This document shows positions 27,224 to 33,869 of a stretch of DNA of 33,869 nt, piece after piece. The stretch lies in assembly GCA_035253505.1 (NCBI GenBank), contig DATFCC010000160.1, positions 1 to 33,869 of the forward strand, read 5' to 3'. Position numbers and translations under genes: made by a program. The notes beneath the pieces were generated by a model. The model was not told where the DNA came from, ran no database searches, and saw only the letters and a list, made by a program, of their open reading frames with translations. This stretch comes from AWTP1-13 sp035253505. GTDB taxonomy: Bacteria > Pseudomonadota > Alphaproteobacteria > Rhizobiales > Hyphomicrobiaceae. Position 1 is the first letter of the stretch. Each line of letters opens with the position of its first letter.

Positions 27224-27757
27224 CTATTGCGCGAGCAGGGAGCGCAAGAGCGAAGGGCCGCCGAGCGTCTCGAAGGAGAAGACTGCCAGCGCTGCCACCG
27301 ACAGCAGCATGGCGAGCATCGTCACTCGCCAGCCGCGCCGGTAGCTGCGGAAGGTGTCGGCTGCCATCTCTTCGCCCGAGGCGCGGTTTTCGGCCGGCGT
27401 CGGCCGCGCCGCCCAGCACAGCAGAAGCGCGGCGCAGGTGTGGGCGATGAGCGCGAGGCCGATCGCCGCCCTGAGCAGGGGCCGGTCGATGGCGGCAAGG
27501 GCCGGCGTAAGGATGGCGACGATCAGGGCATTGAATTGCGTGAGCGTGCCGCTTGCCGACAGGTAGGCGCCGAGCTGGGGCTCGTGCCGCAGCAGCGTCA
27601 AGGGCCCGACCATTCCCGGCCCCGTAAGGGAAGGCAATGGGCCTATCGATGGTGCCGGCAACTCATGTGGCGGCCGCAAGGCAGTGGGTGCGGGTGGTGG
27701 CCGACCCAGCGCTTCGCCTGACGCCGCGGCCGGCGTCGTCAGATTGGTCTCCGGCAT
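27224..27757 (-). CDS. Small membrane protein of unknown function
   Basis: This 177-residue product is unrecognised. Residues 1-50 are Pro/Ala/Thr-rich and probably disordered. Hydrophobic segments lie at about 73-90, 95-117 and 145-162, with an arginine-rich loop YRRGWR before the last. The start is the ATG at 27757, because GGGGG lies about seven bases upstream. The two-plus-one helix layout faintly recalls PycTM/DUF5706-type membrane effectors, but no nucleotide cyclase is nearby and the likeness is too weak to name. It is convergent with the glutathione transferase, 17 bases between stops. Confidence 0.7.
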   Translation of the reverse strand: MPETNLTTPAAASGEALGRPPPAPTALRPPHELPAPSIGPLPSLTGPGMVGPLTLLRHEPQLGAYLSASGTLTQFNALIVAILTPALAAIDRPLLRAAIGLALIAHTCAALLLCWAARPTPAENRASGEEMAADTFRSYRRGWRVTMLAMLLSVAALAVFSFETLGGPSLLRSLLAQ

Positions 27758-27835
27758 GGTCACCCCCTTTGCTGCCGTCATGACGCAGCCAGGCTCGCTC
27801 CCCCGATCCGCACGATACCAGAAACAGCGCAGCTT

Positions 27836-28480
27836 TCACGGCACCATCGGCACATGCGGAGCCGCCGTCCTGGGCAACAGGCCGGCGGCGCGCGGATCAT
27901 CCATGATCTCGAAACCGGTGGCGTAGATCTTGAAGCCGGCGGCCTGGTAGAAACCCAGGGCCTTCGGATGGTCGAAGTTGCACGTATGCAGCCACAGCCG
28001 CCGGATCGGCCTGGCGAAGGCGCGCGCGATCGCCTCGTCCATCAGCCAGCGGCCGATCCCCTTGCCAATCGCGTCCGCACGTATGCCGAAGTAGGTGACC
28101 TCGGCGCTGTCCTCCCGATCCCACTCGAGCTGCAGCAGGCCGATGTCCCCTTGCGGTCCGGCCGCGACATGCGTCTCGACGGCGGCGTGGTCGAGAAGCC
28201 GGGCGATTTCCGCGGGACTCTTTTTCAGATGCGCGGCCCACAACCATGTCTCGCCGACGGCACGATAGAGCCCGGCATACCGTGCCGCATCGGCGCCGGT
28301 GAGGCGTTCCAGCCGCAGGCCCGGCGGCATTGGACGGCATGTGCTGGCTGGCGGCCGCATCATCTCCAGGTAGGTGCAGGCATTGGCCAGCCGGCCGGGC
28401 GGCAGCTTGTAGTAGCCGTTCGCGAGCGTGCTGGCGCTGGCGCCATCGGTTCTGCCGGTCTCGGGCCCCGCTTGCGTCAT
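27836..28480 (-). CDS. GNAT family N-acetyltransferase
   Basis: The 214-residue protein has the GNAT acetyl-CoA-binding motif in ADAIGKGIGRWLMDEAI (about 136-151), preceded by a beta strand EVTYFGIRADA and followed by LWLHTCNFDHPKALGFYQAAGFKIY, the classical end of GNAT domains. The first 50 residues are not domain-like and may be disordered. The ATG at 28480 is the likeliest start but has only a weak ribosome site; an ATG at 28537 is an alternative. The substrate is unknown. It is divergent from the cupin gene at 28641, with 160 bases between them. Confidence 0.87.
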   Translation of the reverse strand: MTQAGPETGRTDGASASTLANGYYKLPPGRLANACTYLEMMRPPASTCRPMPPGLRLERLTGADAARYAGLYRAVGETWLWAAHLKKSPAEIARLLDHAAVETHVAAGPQGDIGLLQLEWDREDSAEVTYFGIRADAIGKGIGRWLMDEAIARAFARPIRRLWLHTCNFDHPKALGFYQAAGFKIYATGFEIMDDPRAAGLLPRTAAPHVPMVP

Positions 28481-28640
28481 GGCGCGTTCACCGTCTGCCG
28501 TTTCCCTGCAGCTACTCTGCATTTGCCGTCCCGGCAAGATTGCACTGCTGCCCGGGGCCGATGTGCTTCAAGTCCGCCGCAAAATGCTCTAGCCTGAGCG
28601 CGATTTCGCTTCCATGCCTCCGCAAGCGGGAGACCAACCC

Positions 28641-29150
28641 ATGCCGTACTCGCTCACGCAGCTCGCCGCCGACATCCGTGAGACGCTCAAGGGCGACTCG
28701 GGCGCCGCCGCCAAGCAGAAGGTATGCGGCTACGTCTCCAAGGCGCTGACCGATCAGGCCTTCATCGCCACCCACCTCAAGGATCGGGCCAAGGGTGCGC
28801 ATCCGCGCGAGGTGCTGTACGAGGACCCGGAACTCGGCTTCTGCATTTGCGGCCACGTTCATGACGGTCCCGCGCACGGCTCCCCGCACGACCACGGCTC
28901 GAGCTGGGCGATCTATGGGCAGGCGGTCGGCATCACAGAGATGACCGACTGGCGGATCGTCGAGAAAGGCACCGGTGAGAGCCCCACCCTCGTCGAGCCG
29001 GTCAAGACCTACGCCATGAAGCCGGGCGATGCCCACCTCTACGATGTCGGCGCCGTGCATTCGCCCAAGCGCGATGCGCCCGTGAAGCTGGTCCGCATCG
29101 AGGGCAGGAACCTCGACAACGTGAAGCGCTCCAACATCAAGGCAAAGTAG
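28641..29150 (+). CDS. Cysteine dioxygenase-like cupin protein
   Basis: This 169-residue single-cupin protein has cupin motif 1 SPHDHGSSWAIYGQ with His83 and His85, and cupin motif 2 GDAHLYDVGAVHS with His140. The three histidines form the facial Fe(II) triad typical of thiol dioxygenases (cysteine dioxygenase, 3-mercaptopropionate dioxygenase), which oxidise a thiol to a sulfinate with O2. GGGAG lies eight bases before the ATG; the longer frame from 28614 is less likely. It ends four bases from the stop of the convergent four-domain rhodanese. That neighbour fits a sulfur role. A substrate other than cysteine is possible. Confidence 0.83.
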   Translation: MPYSLTQLAADIRETLKGDSGAAAKQKVCGYVSKALTDQAFIATHLKDRAKGAHPREVLYEDPELGFCICGHVHDGPAHGSPHDHGSSWAIYGQAVGITEMTDWRIVEKGTGESPTLVEPVKTYAMKPGDAHLYDVGAVHSPKRDAPVKLVRIEGRNLDNVKRSNIKAK

Positions 29151-29154
29151 CTGC

Positions 29155-30735
29155 TCAGGGCGCGATGCGGAACGCGGCGCGTTCCTGCGCATCGAGCTGG
29201 CCGACAAGGCCGATCTCCCAAGCCAGGTACTGGCGCGCAGCCTCCGCGTTGCCCTCGTGGCGCCCGTGGGTGAAGAACAGGAAGTCGATGCAATCTTCGT
29301 CGGCGGGATCGTCGGGCGTGGCGGCGATTTGCATGCCCCCTTCCCGCCATGCGCCCTGATCGGCGGTCAGCAGACGCACATCGCGGCAGCCCGCTTCGGC
29401 AAGGTCGAGCGCCGCCAGCGCGGCCACGCCGCTTTCTTCGGCGACGAGCACGATCGTCCTGGCAGGATCGGTCACGGCTGCGGCGACGCGCGGGCGGATC
29501 GACCACCGGGCCGAGACGATGTGGCCGGCGCGATAGCTCATGGCAGGACGCAGATCGATGACCTGGGCGGTGCCGCCGGCGAGCGCGTCGGCAACCTCGC
29601 GGGCGCCGATCGCCTTCGGTGCGCGCCAGGGTGCGGGGTTGGGGATCGCGGGCCATGCCTTGCCGCGCGCGCCGGCCAGCCCGCCGTCGAGCACGTACGC
29701 CTCGTGGCCGAGCTGGCGCAGCCAGCCTGCAATCACCGGCGCGCGCACGCCTTCCCCGTCGAGAAGGACGATGCGCGCACCCTTCACGCCAACCCACTGA
29801 TCGGTCGCCTGCACGAGCTGCCCACCAGGCGCGTGGGCGAAGCCGGCAACGGGGCTCGATGCGTGCTCTTCGGCCGTGCGGACATCGAGCAGGTAGGTGG
29901 TGCGCGCCGCGTCGGGGAGCCAGGCGTCGATATCGCCGGCGGTGACGAATGCGACCCCGCGTGCGAGGGCCAGCTCGCGCGCCCGCACGGCCAGACGGGC
30001 CGTGTCGGCGCGCCCGGTGTCGGCGTAGCGTCGCTGAGCGCCGTTCTCGAGCTCGAGGCCGGCCAGCGTCCAGCCCTGCGTGCCGTTCTCGAGTGCGAAC
30101 ACGGGGTTGGGCACGCCGAAATCGATCAGCGTCTGGGCGCCGATGATGGAGCGCGTGCGGCCTGCGCAATTGACGATGATCTTGGTTTTGGGATCGGGCA
30201 CGATGTCGCCGATGCGCAGCACCAGCTCGCCGTTGGGGCAGCAGATGCCGCCAGGAATGTTCATCTTGCGGAATTCGGCGAACGTGCGGCCGTCGACGAT
30301 GACCATGTTGTCGCCGGCGCGACGCATGGCCTCCAGGTCGTGCGCGGTGACGCGCGGCGTGTGCTTCTCGTGCTCGACGAGCTCGCCGAACGTCTTGCTC
30401 GGCACGTTGACGCCCGCATAGAGCGTGTAGCCTGCCCGCCGCCAGCCGCGCGTGCCACCGTCGAGGATGTGCACATTGCGATAGCCCAGCGCCTGCGCAC
30501 GCCTGGCGGCGCGTTCGGCAAGCGCCTCGTCGCCGCCGTCGCACAGCACGAGGCGCACGCCCGGATTGGGCACCAGCGCCGGCAGGTGAAGCTCGAACCG
30601 GCTGTAGGGCAGCGGCACGGCGAAGAACAGGTGGCTCTCACCGAACTGCCCGGCCTCGCGCACGTCGAGAAGCGCAATCTCACGACCGTCCGAGAGCCAG
30701 GTTTTCAGGGTGGCGGCGTCGATGCTTGCGATCAT
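29155..30735 (-). CDS. Tandem rhodanese (four rhodanese domains)
   Basis: This 526-residue cytoplasmic protein has four rhodanese folds in tandem: about 5-108, 128-228, 263-365 and 375-475, each ending in a LDGG or ENG-T-GW type segment. Domain 1 keeps Cys65 (VLCDGGDEA) and domain 2 keeps Cys190 (NCAGRTRS), the persulfide-carrying active-site cysteine. Domains 3 (LLDGEGVRAP) and 4 (VAEESGVAA) have lost it. Such proteins move sulfane sulfur from thiosulfate or persulfides to thiols or cyanide. The C-terminal 50 residues are not rhodanese-like and hold FLFFTHGRHEGN. The ATG at 30735 has GAGGG about seven bases upstream. It is convergent with the thiol dioxygenase-like cupin. Confidence 0.93.
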   Translation of the reverse strand: MIASIDAATLKTWLSDGREIALLDVREAGQFGESHLFFAVPLPYSRFELHLPALVPNPGVRLVLCDGGDEALAERAARRAQALGYRNVHILDGGTRGWRRAGYTLYAGVNVPSKTFGELVEHEKHTPRVTAHDLEAMRRAGDNMVIVDGRTFAEFRKMNIPGGICCPNGELVLRIGDIVPDPKTKIIVNCAGRTRSIIGAQTLIDFGVPNPVFALENGTQGWTLAGLELENGAQRRYADTGRADTARLAVRARELALARGVAFVTAGDIDAWLPDAARTTYLLDVRTAEEHASSPVAGFAHAPGGQLVQATDQWVGVKGARIVLLDGEGVRAPVIAGWLRQLGHEAYVLDGGLAGARGKAWPAIPNPAPWRAPKAIGAREVADALAGGTAQVIDLRPAMSYRAGHIVSARWSIRPRVAAAVTDPARTIVLVAEESGVAALAALDLAEAGCRDVRLLTADQGAWREGGMQIAATPDDPADEDCIDFLFFTHGRHEGNAEAARQYLAWEIGLVGQLDAQERAAFRIAP

Positions 30736-31121
30736 GGCTTGTCCCTCGCCGGTCGGCATCGACGCAAGGATAGACCCCTCCCGCATGAGCGTCGACGCCA
30801 CAACCGTGGGCAGCAGGCATCCCGAGAAGCGACGCGCATCGCAAAATTGGCCGTTGAGGTCGGGACGATCGGTCGCGCGAAGCACCCGCGAGTGGGAGCG
30901 GCAGCATCCCCCGTGTGAACCTGCCGCGGGGCGTTCCCTCGCGCCCGGGCCCGGCGCGCCGCTCCCAGGCCGACGATCCGCCCGCAAAAAGGCAGAACTC
31001 GGGCAATCTCCGGCTACTGTGGGTTGTCGCCGCTTGGAGCGCTTGCCACCGTGTCGGCGGTACCTGCTGCCACCCAGCGCTCGCGTTCTCTGAAGCCGTT
31101 GAATGACGAGCGCTTCTCGGC
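30736..31121. other. 386-base gap between the two rhodanese genes
   Basis: No gene is seen in either direction. It must hold the promoter of the four-domain rhodanese gene (minus strand), while the neighbouring cyclic-nucleotide/rhodanese gene ends at its right edge. A slightly A/T-rich patch CGCAAAATTGG (30850-30860) is the only hint of a promoter. No clear terminator or repeat was found. Confidence 0.5.
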
Positions 31122-32168
31122 TCAGCCGGCGACGCCGCCGCTCTCGATCTCGTAGGGCCACTCGGCGATGCCGCCTTTGAGTACAACGGCGTTCAGGCCC
31201 GCCTGGCGCATCAGGAAGGCGGCCGCGCGCGAGCGCCGGCCTGTGCGGCAATAGACAATGTATTCACGCTTGGGATCGAGCCCACGCGAGCGCTCGCGAA
31301 CCTCGTCGAGTGGGACGAGGCGCGCGTTCCTCAGCCGCGACAGCTCCCATTCCTCCTCGAAACGGCAGTCGATGAACACGGCACCGCGTACATCGCTGTC
31401 GCGGCGCGCGTCGCTGGCGCTGATCTCGAGCAGGAATTGGCTCTTGAGCAGCCGGTCGAAGTCGTCCTTGCCCAGTTTCAGGACGCGGCCCGGTGCCGTC
31501 ATGCGCACCGTGGCATTGCGCGGCTCACCCTTGAGCAGCGCTTCCTCGCCGAAGCTGGCTCCGGGACCGAGCGTGGCAAGCTTCACCGCCTCGCCGCTGC
31601 CCTCCGCGCGCCACACGTCGGCTGATCCGGCCTTGATGACGTAGAAGTAGTCTCCCGCGGCGCCCTGGGTGACGACGTCCTCGCCTTCGCGCACCTCGAC
31701 CTCCTCCATCGCCTCTGCGCAGCGCACCAGATGCTCGAAGGGCATGTGCTTGAAGAGCTGTGCATTCAGCAGGCTGGCGATGCGCTCGCGGGCGGCGTCG
31801 CCGAGGCCGGCGATGCTGTTCACCTCCTGCTTGTCGGAAAGCAGCTCGTCGAGCCGCTGCCCGTCGATGAGCACGTAGACGGAGGCCTCCGTCAGTGCCA
31901 GGTGTGCGCCGGGAGGGATCGAATAGATGACGGCCGGGTCCTGGGCGTTGACGGGCACGTTGAGGGCCGCCAGCACCTCGCTGCGGTCGGCGCTGGTCAT
32001 GGTGAGGCCGCCCTCGAGCAGGACGACGACGTCCGTGGGCTCGGTGATGACGGCCTCGCCGGCGGCGCCTGTCTCCACCCCGGGCACGGCGAGGAGCTCC
32101 TTCAGGGCCTCGTCGCTGAGTTGGGCAAACAGGCGCGTTCGCTTGAGCTTGGAGATGGCAGCGTCCAT
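31122..32168 (-). CDS. Cyclic-nucleotide-binding domain/rhodanese fusion protein
   Basis: This 348-residue protein joins sensing and sulfurtransferase modules. Residues 1-112 look like a degenerate cNMP-binding-type beta roll (LFAQLSDEALKELL start, no phosphate cassette). Residues 138-243 are a full cNMP domain (LFKHMPFEHLVRCAEAMEE, GAAGDYFYVIKAGSADV) with the phosphate-binding cassette FGEEALLKGEPRNATVR (206-222), Glu208 and Arg217. Residues 255-342 are a rhodanese domain with Cys307 in VYCRTGRRSRAAAFL. No DNA-binding helix is present, so it is not a CRP-type regulator. GGAG precedes the ATG at 32168. Ligand binding could gate the sulfurtransferase (inference). Confidence 0.93.
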   Translation of the reverse strand: MDAAISKLKRTRLFAQLSDEALKELLAVPGVETGAAGEAVITEPTDVVVLLEGGLTMTSADRSEVLAALNVPVNAQDPAVIYSIPPGAHLALTEASVYVLIDGQRLDELLSDKQEVNSIAGLGDAARERIASLLNAQLFKHMPFEHLVRCAEAMEEVEVREGEDVVTQGAAGDYFYVIKAGSADVWRAEGSGEAVKLATLGPGASFGEEALLKGEPRNATVRMTAPGRVLKLGKDDFDRLLKSQFLLEISASDARRDSDVRGAVFIDCRFEEEWELSRLRNARLVPLDEVRERSRGLDPKREYIVYCRTGRRSRAAAFLMRQAGLNAVVLKGGIAEWPYEIESGGVAG

Positions 32169-32245
32169 GGGCGCACTCCATAGCAGGAAGCACAGCGGCG
32201 GCCAATGCGCGGGGAAAAATCCCCTCGGCCGGCGTGCGCGTGCAG

Positions 32246-32314
32246 GGGGACAGGTCAGACCCCGTGCCGCCTGCCTGTGAGCACGCCAAAGCGCGCAGCA
32301 AGGGACCTGACCCC
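32246..32314. repeat. Imperfect inverted repeat upstream of guaA
   Basis: GGGGACAGGTC (32246-32256) pairs with GACCTGACCCC (32304-32314) with one mismatch over 11 bases, 47 bases apart. The GGGGTCAGGTC type resembles arms found around dispersed REP-type units and RAYT genes in other proteobacteria (recalled). It lies in the 259-base gap between the divergent fusion gene and guaA; a promoter is expected here but none is clear. Confidence 0.6.
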
Positions 32315-32411
32315 GCCCGTCTGAGGCCGCTCGCCAACTTGACCCGGCCGGAGGGCGATGGTCTATCAAATGTGCCTGTGCAACCGATTCTCCGGCCGGG
32401 CGGCCCGGCCC

Positions 32412-32417
32412 AGGAGG
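32412..32417 (+). promoter_or_regulatory. Ribosome binding site of guaA
   Basis: A full AGGAGG lies ten bases before the ATG at 32428. It decides the start over the in-frame codons upstream. Confidence 0.8.
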
Positions 32418-32427
32418 CCGCCCCGAC

Positions 32428-33869
32428 ATGACCGAGAAAACCAGCGACGGCACGACAGATACCGTCCTCATCATCGATTTCGGCAGCCAGGTGACGCAGC
32501 TCATCGCGCGGCGCGTGCGCGAGCAGGGTGTGTATTCCGAAATCGTGCCCTTCAACCGCGCCGAGGACGCCCTGCAGCGCCTGAGGCCGAAGGCGGTCAT
32601 CCTGTCGGGGGGACCTGCCAGCGTCACCGAGTTCGGCACCCCGCGCGCCCCCGACTGGGTGTTCAAGGCCGGCCTGCCGGTGCTCGGCATCTGCTACGGC
32701 GAGCAGACCATGGTGGCGCAGATGGGCGGCGGTGTGGAGGGCGGCCATCACCGCGAGTTCGGCCGCGCCGAGCTGGAGGTGACGGGCGACACGGCTCTCT
32801 TCAAGGACGTGTGGAAGAAGGGCGAGCGCGATACGGTGTGGATGAGCCACGGCGATCGCGTCACGCGCCTGCCGCCCGGCTTCAAGGTGGTGGGCGTGTC
32901 GAAGGGGGCGCCGTTCGCGGCCATCGCCGACGAGAAGCGCAAGCTCTATGCGGTGCAGTTCCACCCGGAGGTGGCGCACACGCCCAAGGGCAGCCAGATC
33001 ATCGGCAACTTCGTGCGTCGCATCGCCGGCCTGCCGGGCGACTGGAGCATGGCGCATTTCAAGACCAGCGAGATCGCCCGGATCCGGGCGCAAGTGGGCA
33101 AGGGCCGCGTCATCTGCGGCCTGTCGGGCGGCGTCGACAGTGCCGTGGCCGCGGTGCTGATCCACGAGGCGATCGGGCCACAGCTCACCTGCATCTTCGT
33201 CGACCACGGGCTGCTGCGGCTGAACGAGGCCAAGGAGGTGGTGTCGCTGTTCCGCGGCCACTTCAATATTCCGCTCGTGCATGTCGATGCCAGCGAACGC
33301 TTCCTGGCCGCGCTCGCCGGCAAGACCGATCCGGAAGCCAAGCGCAAGACCATCGGCGGGTTGTTCATCGATGTGTTCGACGAGGAGGCCAAGAAGCTCG
33401 GCGGCGCCGAGTTCCTGGCGCAGGGCACGCTCTACCCCGACGTGATCGAAAGCGTGTCGTTCACCGGCGGGCCGTCGGTGACCATCAAGTCGCACCACAA
33501 CGTCGGCGGCCTGCCCGAGCGCATGGCCCTCAAGCTGATCGAGCCGCTGCGCGAGCTGTTCAAGGACGAGGTCCGCGCGCTCGGTCGCGAGCTGGGCCTG
33601 CCCGAGCCCTTCATCTGGCGCCATCCCTTCCCGGGACCGGGCCTCGCCATCCGCATTCCGGGCGAGGTGACGGCGGAGCGCACCGATATCCTGCGCAAGG
33701 CCGACGCCGTGTTCCTCGATGAGATTCGCAAGGCCGGCCTCTACGACAAGATCTGGCAGGCCTTCGCCGTGCTGCTGCCGGTGCGCACGGTCGGCGTGAT
33801 GGGCGACGCGCGCACCTACGACCACGTGTGCGCGCTGCGCGCCGTCACCTCCACCGACGGCATGACGGC
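32428..33869 (+). CDS. guaA: GMP synthase (glutamine-hydrolysing), 3' end cut by window edge
   Basis: GuaA converts XMP, ATP and glutamine to GMP in purine biosynthesis. About 480 residues are visible, roughly 40 short of the usual length, because the window ends. The N-terminal class I amidotransferase domain has the triad Cys89 (GICYGEQTM), His179 and Glu181 (VQFHPEV). The PP-loop ATPase domain follows with SGGVDS (233-238). The C-terminal dimerisation domain begins near FKDEVRALGRELGLP and contains RHPFPGPGLAIRI. The start is well supported by AGGAGG. It is divergent from the cNMP/rhodanese gene. No guaB is present in the window. Confidence 0.98.
   Translation, partial: MTEKTSDGTTDTVLIIDFGSQVTQLIARRVREQGVYSEIVPFNRAEDALQRLRPKAVILSGGPASVTEFGTPRAPDWVFKAGLPVLGICYGEQTMVAQMGGGVEGGHHREFGRAELEVTGDTALFKDVWKKGERDTVWMSHGDRVTRLPPGFKVVGVSKGAPFAAIADEKRKLYAVQFHPEVAHTPKGSQIIGNFVRRIAGLPGDWSMAHFKTSEIARIRAQVGKGRVICGLSGGVDSAVAAVLIHEAIGPQLTCIFVDHGLLRLNEAKEVVSLFRGHFNIPLVHVDASERFLAALAGKTDPEAKRKTIGGLFIDVFDEEAKKLGGAEFLAQGTLYPDVIESVSFTGGPSVTIKSHHNVGGLPERMALKLIEPLRELFKDEVRALGRELGLPEPFIWRHPFPGPGLAIRIPGEVTAERTDILRKADAVFLDEIRKAGLYDKIWQAFAVLLPVRTVGVMGDARTYDHVCALRAVTSTDGMT

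Noticed and set aside
31525..33825. 766-codon minus-strand frame opposite guaA and over the fusion gene
   Set aside because: guaA on the plus strand has complete catalytic motifs; the antisense frame carries none.

Overview
The window is high-GC chromosomal DNA with dense, short-spaced genes and no tRNA, rRNA, transposase, phage or CRISPR signal. The order small ORF-murA-DUF2948-hisD-UPF0262-low-Mr phosphatase, an LDH-type malate dehydrogenase next to sucC, an HWE-type histidine kinase and REP-like palindromes together point to an Alphaproteobacterium (Hyphomicrobiales / Reyranella-like, by inference). The genes look core or soft-core rather than recently acquired.

Layout. (1) 1-2960, minus strand: mdh, ridA, sucC and a partial DUF4345 membrane protein, a TCA-cycle operon with a RidA gene set between mdh and sucC and no sucD directly after sucC. 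(2) 3121-10070: a catabolic or detoxification-like group of a secreted cyclase-family hydrolase, two SDR oxidoreductases, an FAD aromatic-ring-type monooxygenase, a glutathione transferase and a ThDP-dependent decarboxylase/synthase-like enzyme. No pathway can be fixed from the sequence. (3) 10077-11489: an orphan PAS-PAS-HWE histidine kinase. (4) 12014-16867: an AhpD-like carboxymuconolactone decarboxylase-family gene facing the conserved murA/hisD cluster, which includes a 57-residue basic protein upstream of murA. (5) 17001-18575: an opacity-type outer-membrane protein with a clear intrinsic terminator, and an OsmC peroxidase. (6) 18777-24264, plus strand: a UvrD-like helicase, Tex and an MltB-type lytic transglycosylase. 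(7) 24635-28480: a GMC oxidoreductase, a nu-class-like glutathione transferase, an unknown small membrane protein and a GNAT acetyltransferase. (8) 28641-32168: a sulfur-related group of a cysteine-dioxygenase-like cupin, a four-domain rhodanese and a cyclic-nucleotide-binding/rhodanese fusion. (9) 32428 to the end: guaA, cut by the window edge.

The group at 28641-32168 is the best candidate for a little-described system: a thiol dioxygenase-like enzyme convergent with a tandem rhodanese that keeps two of four active-site cysteines, next to a rhodanese carrying a cyclic-nucleotide sensor module. Several intergenic palindromes (1883-1970, 6475-6543, 15220-15282, 24281-24310, 26348-26434, 32246-32314) look like dispersed REP-type repeats; one is a clean inverted REP doublet. 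All functional statements rest on motif reading without database searches.
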